A stretch of 5,573 bases of DNA, taken from NCBI GenBank assembly GCA_003140785.1, contig PLKY01000208.1, positions 688 through 6,260 on the forward strand, in the 5' to 3' direction. Positions 1 through 5,573 of the stretch are shown piece after piece (position 1 is the stretch's first letter; every line of letters starts with the position of its first letter). This DNA comes from Acidobacteriaceae bacterium. GTDB lineage: Bacteria > Acidobacteriota > Terriglobia > Terriglobales > Acidobacteriaceae. The notes below the pieces were generated by a model. That model saw only the letters and a program-made list of their open reading frames with translations, made no database searches and was not told the DNA's origin. A program made the position numbers and the translations under genes.

Positions 1-203
1 GCAGCCCTCCCCCAGAACTGCCCACGCAGCGAATGTAGGTGTTTCAAAGCCGAATAGCAAGTAAACTTAGGTAATGCAAGGAGTAATCACCGACAGGTGA
101 TTAACAGAAAAGACAACTCAAACTTTGTCGGATTTGTAATTACGATAACTCCCTAATTCGGGTTTGAATGACCCGTTCCCATGAGTCAGATCGTGATCCG
201 GAA
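1..203. other. AT-rich non-coding stretch downstream of thrB
   Basis: No open frame with a credible start and ribosome site was found here on either strand. The stretch is clearly poorer in G+C than the genes: 37 of 100 bases in 61-160 by hand count, against 71 of 100 in a sample of modC. It holds a perfect 8-bp stem hairpin at 84-103, an 8-bp palindrome GTAATTAC at 136-143, and a weak 5-bp stem at 159-163/171-175 (CGGGT/ACCCG). It lies after the thrB stop. It therefore probably contains the 3' end of the thr transcript and perhaps the upstream region of a gene beyond the left edge. No convincing promoter or T-tract terminator could be identified. Confidence 0.6.
84..103. repeat. Perfect inverted repeat, 8-bp stem with 4-base loop
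   Basis: The arms TAATCACC (84-91) and GGTGATTA (96-103) are exact reverse complements around the loop GACA. It sits about 100 bases past the thrB stop in the direction of thr transcription. Neither strand has a T-run straight after the stem, so it does not look like a standard intrinsic terminator. It could be a transcript-end hairpin that stabilises RNA, or an operator for a dimeric regulator of a gene left of the window. The structure is directly visible; the role is unknown. Confidence 0.6.
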
Positions 204-1145
204 TCATGCCAGGACCTGTCCCAAAAACTGGCTCGCTCCGCTAAGCTCAAAGCGGCAAACATGGAGCTCCGGTTCTTCCAGGCCATTTGCAGCCTGAGAG
301 ATAGCGGTCGATGCCGATCCAATACTTCCCGCCCCATCGACCACAACCAGAACAGCTGGCCCTGCCCCGCTCAGGGCCGCGCCGAGAATGCCATATTCGC
401 CCGCCAACGGCAGCAATCGCGAGAGCAACGGGCAAATCGGCGCACGATAGGGCTGGTGGATCCAGTCCCTCATCGCCACCCGCAACAGCTCGCCTCGAGC
501 TTGGGCAAATGCCAAGCCAAGAAGGCTCGCCGATTGTATGTTTGCCACAACATCCGGTCGAGGATATGAATCGGGCAGTACCGCGCGTGCCTTGCTGGTC
601 GCAAGCGGGCTCGACGGCAGCGCGATAATCGCACGCCATTCGGAAGGCGGAGAAACACGCGCCGCGTAAACCGTTCTCCCCTGGCACGCCGCAGCAACGA
701 ACCCGCCCAACCAGCAGGCGGCGGCGTTGTCGGGGTGTCCTTCCATCACGCTTGCCTCTTCGAGGATTTGCTCCGCGCTCCATCCCAGCTGACCGAAATG
801 CACGGCCATGGCAATTCCCGCGAGCCTGCCTGCAGCTGACGAACCGCAGCCCATTCCAAGGGGAATGCCATTGACCATATGCAGGGCCAGTGGTATCTCC
901 GGCATGCCGTTTTCCGCAAGCAGTCTGCGATACACGCCTAGAATGAGGTTGTCTTCGAGGCGCGCGCAACGTGCAGCGTCGCGACCCGTTGCGTCAATCG
1001 AGAATTCCTGTGCAGCCTCGGCATCTATCTCGAGAAAGAAATCGAGAGCCACGGCTGCGGCGTCGAATCCGGATCCAAGATTTGCCGATGTCGCAGGCAA
1101 CCGTAGCCGTAGCCGTCCGCCGCGCGGAGTCGAGACAGTCGTCAT
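204..1145 (-). CDS. thrB: Homoserine kinase (GHMP kinase family)
   Basis: This 313-residue cytoplasmic enzyme phosphorylates L-homoserine with ATP to give O-phospho-L-homoserine, the step before threonine synthase. All GHMP-kinase hallmarks are visible: N-terminal PATSANLGSGFD at residues 17-28, the ATP-binding loop PLGMGCGSSAAG at 95-106, EGHPDN at 135-140, HQPYR at 230-234 and the C-terminal GAALSGAGPAVLVV at 255-268. The length is normal for bacterial ThrB. Two positions differ from the usual motifs: Ser25 where Pro is common (NLGPGFD), and Cys100 where Leu is common (GLGSSAA). The ATG is chosen because it sits in an ATGA overlap with the thrC stop and has an AAGGGA ribosome site 8 bases upstream, which implies translational coupling. 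The motif order and the thrC neighbour separate it from other GHMP kinases such as mevalonate or shikimate kinases. Confidence 0.96.
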   Translation of the reverse strand: MTTVSTPRGGRLRLRLPATSANLGSGFDAAAVALDFFLEIDAEAAQEFSIDATGRDAARCARLEDNLILGVYRRLLAENGMPEIPLALHMVNGIPLGMGCGSSAAGRLAGIAMAVHFGQLGWSAEQILEEASVMEGHPDNAAACWLGGFVAAACQGRTVYAARVSPPSEWRAIIALPSSPLATSKARAVLPDSYPRPDVVANIQSASLLGLAFAQARGELLRVAMRDWIHQPYRAPICPLLSRLLPLAGEYGILGAALSGAGPAVLVVVDGAGSIGSASTAISQAANGLEEPELHVCRFELSGASQFLGQVLA

Positions 1146-2497
1146 CCGGCATTTCCCTTCATGGCGGCCAACACCGCAGCCGGGCTCGCGTCTACGGCAA
1201 AAGCATTGCGCCGCAGTCCATCGACTTCCGTTTCGTGACCGGCAATCTCCTCTTCCTTCAGCAGGGTTCCCCGGTGAAAATCAATGGTGTAGTCGGCGTC
1301 CTTGAGCGTATGTCCGGTAAGAACGAGCACCACGGTCTCTCCGGACGCCACTTTACCGTCTGCGCGAAGCTTTTTCAGACCCGCAAGCGTAACCGCCGAC
1401 GCCGGCTCGCAGCCCAGTCCCTCGGCTCCTAGCTCCGCCTTCGCGATCGCAATCTCCGTCTCCGTAACATCCAGGCACCATCCATCTGTGTCCTGAATCA
1501 CCCGCACTGCCTTGCGCCATGAGGCGGGATTTCCGATCCGAATTGCGGACGCGCGCGTGTGCGCTTCAACGGGCTCCAACTCGCTCCCGTGGCTCGTGGC
1601 AAAGCTGCGCACCAACGGATTGGCGCCCTCAGCCTGGATCACGGAAATGCGCGGCATCCGGGCCACAAGCCCAAGTTCTCGTAATTCACGGAAGCCCTTG
1701 CCTAGAGCCGAGCTGTTGGCCAGGTTTCCGCCAGGCACAATCAGGTGGTCGGGAACTGTCCATTCGAGCGCCTCAGCAATCTCGAATGCGGGTGTCTTCT
1801 GCCCTTCCAGGCGGTAGGGATTCACGGAGTTCAACAGGTAGATCGGTTCCTCGCGCACGATCTCCGCCAGCACCTTCACGCAGCCGTCGAAATCAGTCTT
1901 GAGCTGGCACGTGACGGCTCCATAATCCATGGCCTGCGAAAGTTTGCCCCACGCGATTTTCCCTTCGGGAATCAGAACCAGGCTGCGCAATCCAGCGCGT
2001 GCCGCGTATGCCGCCATCGCCGCCGAAGTGTTCCCGGTCGACGCGCAAGCTACCCACTCGAAGCCTCGCTCTTTCGCCACGCTCAGCGCCGCCGTCATCC
2101 CCGTATCTTTGAAGGATCCTGTCGGATTCATTCCCTGGTGCTTGGCGAACAACTGGTCGATCCCCAACACCCGGGCGGCGCGGGTCAAGGCATAGAGAGG
2201 TGTGTTGCCTTCACGCAAGGTTATGGCATTCCCGTAATTCTCCAGGATCGGCAACAACTCCCGGAATCGCCAGACACCCGATTGATCAAGCGCCTCAGAG
2301 GAGCAGCGGCGCTCCCGCCAAAGCCATTTGAGCGCACCCGGATTGGGGCGATTGGTTCCCTGCCGCAGCGTCCATCCTGGGTACTCCACTTCAAACAAGT
2401 CGCCGCATTGGGCACAACGAAAATTCGGCAGCGCGTCGGGGCCGGCAATACGCGCGCCGCAACCAAAGCAGCGTAACTGATGCAGGTTGTCGTTCAT
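1142..2497 (-). CDS. thrC: Threonine synthase (PLP-dependent)
   Basis: This 451-residue cytoplasmic enzyme uses pyridoxal phosphate to turn O-phosphohomoserine into L-threonine and phosphate. It begins with a zinc-ribbon-like element, CFGC at residues 10-13 and CAQC at 28-31, seen in many threonine synthases of this class. Next come the PLP-lysine motif NPTGSFKDTG (124-133, Lys130 as Schiff base), the phosphate-cradle ASTGNTSAA (152-160), PGGNLANSSALGKGF (255-269) and TGHTLKD (394-400). The frame stays open upstream to an ATG at 2728. However, the extra 77 residues are basic, low in hydrophobics and antisense to modA, while the zinc ribbon starts nine residues after the ATG at 2495-2497, so that start is preferred. 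The ribosome site is weak: AAGG abuts the ATG, and GGTAGG lies 12 bases upstream. It is the first gene of a two-gene operon with thrB and is divergent from modA. Confidence 0.97.
   Translation of the reverse strand: MNDNLHQLRCFGCGARIAGPDALPNFRCAQCGDLFEVEYPGWTLRQGTNRPNPGALKWLWRERRCSSEALDQSGVWRFRELLPILENYGNAITLREGNTPLYALTRAARVLGIDQLFAKHQGMNPTGSFKDTGMTAALSVAKERGFEWVACASTGNTSAAMAAYAARAGLRSLVLIPEGKIAWGKLSQAMDYGAVTCQLKTDFDGCVKVLAEIVREEPIYLLNSVNPYRLEGQKTPAFEIAEALEWTVPDHLIVPGGNLANSSALGKGFRELRELGLVARMPRISVIQAEGANPLVRSFATSHGSELEPVEAHTRASAIRIGNPASWRKAVRVIQDTDGWCLDVTETEIAIAKAELGAEGLGCEPASAVTLAGLKKLRADGKVASGETVVLVLTGHTLKDADYTIDFHRGTLLKEEEIAGHETEVDGLRRNAFAVDASPAAVLAAMKGNAG
1154..1159 (-). promoter_or_regulatory. 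Ribosome binding site of thrB, inside thrC
   Basis: Read on the minus strand this is AAGGGA, 8 bases before the thrB ATG. It lies within the last codons of thrC and supports the start that overlaps the thrC stop. Confidence 0.6.
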
Positions 2498-2560
2498 CCT
2501 TGGTGTTAGCCTACCAGCGTGAGGCAGTTTTTGCTTACTTGGGAGGCGTGAAGACCCGCT
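2498..2560. promoter_or_regulatory. Divergent intergenic region between thrC and modA
   Basis: These 63 bases must carry, or partly carry, the start signals for both thrCB (leftward) and modABC (rightward), unless the promoters reach into the coding regions. The modA ribosome site lies at 2541-2546. On the minus strand an extended -10-like TGGTAGGCT lies just before thrC, but no matching -35 is clear. No clear sigma-70 promoter pair, ModE-type operator, leader peptide or molybdenum-cofactor riboswitch is visible, and the gap is too short for such a riboswitch. Regulatory function is inferred from gene orientation. Confidence 0.45.
2541..2546 (+). promoter_or_regulatory. Probable ribosome binding site of modA
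   Basis: GGGAGG is a strong anti-Shine-Dalgarno match, but the spacer to the modA ATG at 2561 is 14 bases, longer than the usual 5-10. An in-frame TGA at 2549-2551 excludes any earlier start, so the ATG at 2561 still fits best. Confidence 0.5.
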
Positions 2561-3334
2561 ATGCTGCGCAGGTTTCTTTTTACGTTGATTGGCGCGCTCA
2601 GCATTCCCTCGGTTCTTGCGCAGACGCCTTTGCGCGTGGCCGCAGCTGCTGACCTTGAACCGGTGTTGCCGCCGATCCTTGAACAATTCCAGCAAGCCAC
2701 CGGTATCCGCGCCGAAGCGACATATCAAGCCTCGGCCATGTTGACGGCACAGATCCAGAATGGCGCCCCCTTCGATCTTTTCTTGTCGGCGGATTTGAGT
2801 TATCCCAAACGCCTCATCGATGCCGGACTGGCCGACGCGGCAGGTACAGCCGATTCTTCGACGCCGATCACCTATGCCAAAGGAACGCTTGTCTTATGGA
2901 CACGCAAAGACTCCCATTTGCCGCCGTCGCTCGATCTTCTTCACAATCCACTTCTAAAGCGCCTGGCGATTGCAAACCCTGATCGCGCGCCTTACGGCCG
3001 CGCCGCTGTGGCTGCTCTTACCAGCCTCAAGCTCTACGAGGAACTAAAGCCGCGCATCGTGACCGCCGAAAACATTGCTCAAACTGCGCAGTTCGTCGAT
3101 TCGGGCAACGCAGATGCGGGACTTATTTCGCTCACGTCGGCACTTACACCCCGTCTTTCATCCAGCGGTTCTTACTTCGTGATTCCGCGTGATCTCTATC
3201 CGCCCATTGAGCAAGGCGCAGTCATCGTGAGCAAGACGAGTCAGCGAGCGGCGGCCCACGAGTTTCTCGCTTTTTTGCTCTCCGCGCCGGTGCAGGCTCA
3301 ACTCGCCAAAAGCGGCCTCACACCTGCGAAATGA
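2561..3334 (+). CDS. modA: Molybdate/tungstate ABC transporter, periplasmic binding protein
   Basis: This 257-residue protein should bind molybdate (or tungstate) outside the inner membrane and deliver it to ModBC. Residues 1-20 form a Sec-type signal peptide: Arg3-Arg4, a hydrophobic core FLFTLIGAL, then a cut after SVLA. There is no lipobox cysteine. The mature part opens with VAAAADLEPVL (26-36), the start of the ModA fold, followed by QIQNGAPFDLFLSADLSYP (64-82) and ANPDRAPYGRAA (138-149), all typical of the ModA family. In a hand alignment with E. coli ModA, ligand residue Ser39 is kept as Ser58, but Ser12, Ala125, Val152 and Tyr170 correspond to Asp31, Tyr145, Ile172 and Ser190. This suggests a ModA branch distinct from the E. 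coli one. The ATG is the first possible start after an in-frame stop. It is the first gene of modABC, and modB follows after 14 bases. Confidence 0.93.
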   Translation: MLRRFLFTLIGALSIPSVLAQTPLRVAAAADLEPVLPPILEQFQQATGIRAEATYQASAMLTAQIQNGAPFDLFLSADLSYPKRLIDAGLADAAGTADSSTPITYAKGTLVLWTRKDSHLPPSLDLLHNPLLKRLAIANPDRAPYGRAAVAALTSLKLYEELKPRIVTAENIAQTAQFVDSGNADAGLISLTSALTPRLSSSGSYFVIPRDLYPPIEQGAVIVSKTSQRAAAHEFLAFLLSAPVQAQLAKSGLTPAK

Positions 3335-3348
3335 GGGCGTCTTAACCG

Positions 3349-4017
3349 ATGGATTGGCAAGCGCTCGCCCTCACGCTCAAGCTCGCAACCTTGACAACAG
3401 CCATCCTTCTTGTCCTTTCCGTGCCTCTGTCCGCGCTATTGATTCTTGGACGAAGTCGATGGCTCGCAATTCTTGAAGCTTTGGCAACGCTGCCGTTGGT
3501 TCTGCCGCCTACTGTGCTGGGATTCTTTCTTCTCGTTCTTCTCGGCCCGCGCACGGCCGTCGGTCGAGGAGTTATCGCTCTGCTTGGTCACCCACTCGCA
3601 TTTTCGTTTTCCGGATTGGTCGTCGGTTCGGTCATCTACAGTCTTCCTTTTGCCGTGCAGCCTCTCGTCGCGGGCTTCGCGGCCGTCGAGCCAGGCCTGG
3701 TGGACGCAGCGCGTTTGCTGGGCGCCAATTCGCTGCGGATTGTTTTCACGTTATTCGTTCCGCTGGCTCGTCGATCGCTGCTCGCCGCCGCAGTGTTGAG
3801 CTTTCTGCACACTATCGGCGAATTTGGAGTGGTCCTCATGCTCGGCGGCGATATTCCAGGAGCCACGCGTACGTTATCGATCCTGCTTTATAACCAGGTG
3901 GAGAACTTCGACTACGCAGCGGCGAGCCGTACCGCTGCAATTCTGCTCGCCCTCAGCGTTGCGGCATTGATTGCGATCTACAGCGGCACCCGGCCACGCA
4001 GAGGTCGCCATGCTTGA
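3349..4017 (+). CDS. modB: Molybdate ABC transporter, permease
   Basis: This 222-residue inner-membrane permease is expected to form a dimer that passes the oxyanion from ModA into the cytoplasm. About five hydrophobic segments are visible, near residues 7-34, 46-66, 85-110, 144-165 and 195-211. Family marks are LPLVLPPTVLGFFLL (48-62) and the cytoplasmic coupling loop EPGLVDAARLLG onward (114-142, with Asp119-Ala-Ala, Gly125 and the VPLA end), which docks on ModC. GEFGVVLMLGGDIPGA (157-172) is a close match to the ModB/CysT-type signature. The C-terminus is short and basic (RPRRGRHA). The length is normal for ModB. GAGGG overlapping the modA stop (3333-3337) can serve as its ribosome site, 11 bases before the ATG. 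Its last 8 bases overlap modC, so the two are probably translationally coupled. A sulfate permease is possible in principle, but the ModA partner argues against it. Confidence 0.95.
   Translation: MDWQALALTLKLATLTTAILLVLSVPLSALLILGRSRWLAILEALATLPLVLPPTVLGFFLLVLLGPRTAVGRGVIALLGHPLAFSFSGLVVGSVIYSLPFAVQPLVAGFAAVEPGLVDAARLLGANSLRIVFTLFVPLARRSLLAAAVLSFLHTIGEFGVVLMLGGDIPGATRTLSILLYNQVENFDYAAASRTAAILLALSVAALIAIYSGTRPRRGRHA
4000..4004 (+). promoter_or_regulatory. Ribosome binding site of modC, inside modB
   Basis: AGAGG lies 5 bases before the ATG at 4010. It supports that start over an in-frame ATG at 3971, which would put 47 bases of overlap with modB and add 13 residues unlike an ABC-protein N-terminus. 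Confidence 0.6.
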
Positions 4018-4714
4018 GTTCGATCTTGAGGCACGCCGTGGCAGCTTCCATCTCCAGGTGGATTGTCGCTTCGCCTCGGAGTGGACTGTGATCTTCGGGC
4101 CCTCCGGTGCAGGCAAGAGCACTCTCCTGCGTTTTCTTGCCGGTCTCGATCGGCCGGATGTCGGCAGCATCGCACTCGACGGGCACACCTTGAGTGATTC
4201 CGCGCGTCGTGTTCACCAAAAGCCGGGTCACCGAAACACCGCGCTGGTCGCACAACAGCCAGCGCTCTTTCCTCATATGAGTGTCGCCGCCAATGTGAGC
4301 TACGGAGTCGTTGATCTCAATCGCAGCCAGCGCGCCAAGCGCATCGAGGAGATGCTCACGCTGGTCGATGCGGAGAATCTCGCCCACCGCCGCCCGCGTG
4401 ATCTCTCCGGTGGGGAGGCCCAGCGCATTGCTCTTGCTCGCGCGCTCGCGCCTCTACCGAACCTGCTCCTCCTGGATGAGCCATTTTCGGCGCTTGATGG
4501 CGCAGCGAGCGATGCACTCCTTGAGCGATTGAAGGATTGGTTGCGCAGACGGAGCGTGCAGACAATTTTAGTCACGCACGACGCAACCGACGCGTATGCT
4601 TCCGGTGCCGAGGTCGCATTACTGAGAGATGGAAAAATTGTTGCACTCGGTCCGGCTGACGTTGTCCTCGCAGAGGAGCGTAGACGAATTCTGGAACGCC
4701 TGGGAAGCAATTAG
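4010..4714 (+). CDS. modC: Molybdate ABC transporter, ATP-binding protein (short form)
   Basis: This is a 234-residue cytoplasmic ATPase that drives ModB. All nucleotide-binding parts are present in order: Walker A GPSGAGKST (30-38), Q-loop within ALVAQQPALFP (78-88), signature LSGGEAQRIALARAL (132-146), Walker B NLLLLDE (151-157), D-loop SALD (160-163) and the switch His190 in LVTHDATDA. The protein ends about 25 residues after the RDGKIVALG strand. It therefore lacks the C-terminal TOBE/Mop domain that brings E. coli ModC to roughly 350 residues and binds molybdate there. The frame ends in a clean TAG with no sign of a frameshift. The start overlaps the modB stop by 8 bases and has its own ribosome site. 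The assignment as ModC rather than another importer ATPase rests on its operon partners. Its stop overlaps that of murB, which faces it. Confidence 0.92.
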   Translation: MLEFDLEARRGSFHLQVDCRFASEWTVIFGPSGAGKSTLLRFLAGLDRPDVGSIALDGHTLSDSARRVHQKPGHRNTALVAQQPALFPHMSVAANVSYGVVDLNRSQRAKRIEEMLTLVDAENLAHRRPRDLSGGEAQRIALARALAPLPNLLLLDEPFSALDGAASDALLERLKDWLRRRSVQTILVTHDATDAYASGAEVALLRDGKIVALGPADVVLAEERRRILERLGSN

Positions 4715-5573
4715 CGTCGCTCCTCCGCGAATCCAAGCAGAACCGGCTCTCTTTCCAATCGGATGCCAAAGCGGGCTTCAACCCCAGATGCAATTTCATC
4801 GGCCAGCGCCAGAATTTTTGTTGCTGAGGCCCCGCCCCGATTGATCAGCGCCAGCGTGTGCCTTGACGAAATTCCAGCTGCGCCTTGCGCGAATCCCTTG
4901 GCGAAACCCGCCTGTTCAATCAGCCAAGCTGCCGGAAGCTTCACAATGCCCGAATGTTCATCCTCCGGTCCGGCCGGAAAATACGGAGGCTCCTTCCCTT
5001 CTTTGGTTGCGATTTGGTGGATCTGTTCCGCACTCACTAACGGATTCTTGAAGAAGCTCCCTGCACTGCGGCAGTCTGGATCGCCATCAACCAGCAACAT
5101 CCCTTTGGAACGCCGAATGTGTCGGACCGCTTCAGCAACTTCTTTTACCCTAGGATCGGAGTGACCCTGAAATTCCTTTTGCAGATCGGCGTAGCGTAAG
5201 GTCGCGGTGCCCCCAAGCATCAGACTGTAATCGACGCGCGTAATCACATATCGCCCCCGGTCTGCCGTGTTGAACCGGCTGCGTCGATAGGCGAAGTCGC
5301 ACTCCGCTGGCGGGAAGTCGACAAATGCGAGAGTCCGCATGTCATAGGCGCGCACATTTGCAACGGTCGAAGCGACTTCCTGACCGTACGCGCCCACATT
5401 CTGTACTGGTGTGCCGCCGACAGTCCCGGGAATTCCTGCAAGGCATTCCAGACCAGCACAGTTGTCCTCTACGCTCTGCTTGACCAAGGCATCCCAGTCC
5501 TCACCCGCGCCGACTTCGTACACAACGTGCTCGGCATGTTCGTACTTCTGGACGCCGCGCACTCCCACATGAA
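4711..5573 (-). CDS. murB: UDP-N-acetylenolpyruvoylglucosamine reductase, C-terminal part (N-terminus beyond window)
   Basis: MurB is a cytoplasmic flavoprotein that uses NADPH to reduce UDP-GlcNAc-enolpyruvate to UDP-N-acetylmuramate in peptidoglycan precursor synthesis. The frame is open to the right edge and gives 286 residues. Numbering from the GTG codon at 5566-5568, the FAD-domain motif GLECLAGIPGTVGG (39-52) plus QNVGAYGQE (56-64) is followed by YRRSRF (94-99), whose Arg95 matches catalytic Arg159 of E. coli. Next come AGSFFKNP (169-176), with Ser171 as the proton-donor serine (E. coli Ser229), and LEREP (271-275), with Glu272 as the catalytic Glu (E. coli Glu325). The Y-R-x-S arrangement suggests an E. 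coli-like type I MurB. The in-frame GTG is unlikely to be the true start, because the first part of the FAD-binding domain, roughly 80-90 residues, would be missing. The gene is convergent with modC, their stop codons overlapping by four bases. Confidence 0.95.
   Translation of the reverse strand, partial: HVGVRGVQKYEHAEHVVYEVGAGEDWDALVKQSVEDNCAGLECLAGIPGTVGGTPVQNVGAYGQEVASTVANVRAYDMRTLAFVDFPPAECDFAYRRSRFNTADRGRYVITRVDYSLMLGGTATLRYADLQKEFQGHSDPRVKEVAEAVRHIRRSKGMLLVDGDPDCRSAGSFFKNPLVSAEQIHQIATKEGKEPPYFPAGPEDEHSGIVKLPAAWLIEQAGFAKGFAQGAAGISSRHTLALINRGGASATKILALADEIASGVEARFGIRLEREPVLLGFAEERR

Noticed and set aside
55..80. Possible minus-strand promoter, TTGCAT and TATTCG separated by 17 bases
   Set aside because: Each box matches only three of six consensus bases, and the gene it would serve is outside the window.
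74..100. Tiny plus-strand frame of 8 codons running into the hairpin
   Set aside because: It has no appropriately spaced ribosome site and is too short to separate from chance.
159..175. CGGGT/ACCCG stem just after thrB as a terminator
   Set aside because: It is only 5 bp with a 7-base loop and no T-tract on either strand.
247..969. A 240-codon open frame on the minus strand in another frame of thrB
   Set aside because: The protein is rich in Arg, Gly and Cys with no domain, while the overlapping thrB frame has every GHMP motif.
1745..2476. A 243-codon open frame on the plus strand, antisense to thrC
   Set aside because: It lies wholly inside thrC, has no recognisable domain, and is the kind of long shadow frame that GC-rich coding DNA gives. 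No ribosome site supports it.
2509..2535. GCCT/AGGC stem followed by a T-run before modA, resembling an attenuator
   Set aside because: The stem is only 4 bp around a 9-base loop, too weak for a terminator, and there is no leader peptide or alternative pairing.
2556..2575. ModE-like box near the modA start
   Set aside because: CGCTATGCTGCG only loosely resembles the E. coli ModE half-sites and lies across the start codon.
2561..2620. Twin-arginine signal on ModA, because of Arg3-Arg4 followed by FLF
   Set aside because: The consensus order RRxFLK is not met, and the short hydrophobic core with an SVLA cut site fits the Sec route better.
4629..4844. Plus-strand open frame spanning the modC/murB junction
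   Set aside because: It overlaps both real genes out of frame and encodes nothing recognisable.

Overview
The window comes from a bacterial chromosome. It carries six recognisable protein-coding genes, five complete and one cut by the right edge, with very little space between them. The coding DNA is GC-rich: a hand count of 4381-4480 gives 71 of 100 bases. The only non-coding stretch of any size, at the left end, is much more AT-rich: 37 of 100 in 61-160. The gene content is housekeeping plus one transporter. The MurB C-terminal half, with its RSKGMLLVDGDPDCRSAGSFFKNP-type segment, and the general style of the ThrC and ThrB proteins recall Acidobacteriota (Terriglobia). That assignment is from memory and is only moderately certain. 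I see no phage, insertion sequence, CRISPR, tRNA or rRNA.

Layout: 1-203 is a non-coding, AT-rich stretch with an 8-bp perfect hairpin at 84-103. From 2497 down to 204 on the minus strand lies a two-gene threonine operon, thrC (threonine synthase) followed by thrB (homoserine kinase), joined by a 4-base ATGA stop/start overlap. A 63-base divergent gap (2498-2560) separates it from a plus-strand operon at 2561-4714, modA-modB-modC, a complete molybdate/tungstate-type ABC importer. modC runs tail-to-tail into murB on the minus strand (4711 to beyond 5573), and the two stop codons overlap.

How the genes work together: ThrB phosphorylates homoserine and ThrC converts O-phosphohomoserine to threonine, so the thr pair covers the last two steps of threonine synthesis. 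ModA captures the oxyanion in the periplasm, ModB forms the channel and ModC supplies ATP-driven power. The metal would feed molybdenum- or tungsten-cofactor enzymes that are not encoded here. MurB makes UDP-N-acetylmuramic acid for peptidoglycan and has no obvious functional link to its neighbours.

I found no previously undescribed system. The points worth a second look are modest: a ModA pocket that differs from E. coli ModA at four of five ligand positions, a ModC without the usual C-terminal molybdate-binding domain, the very compact divergent and convergent junctions, two substitutions in ThrB signature motifs, and the unexplained hairpin at the left end.
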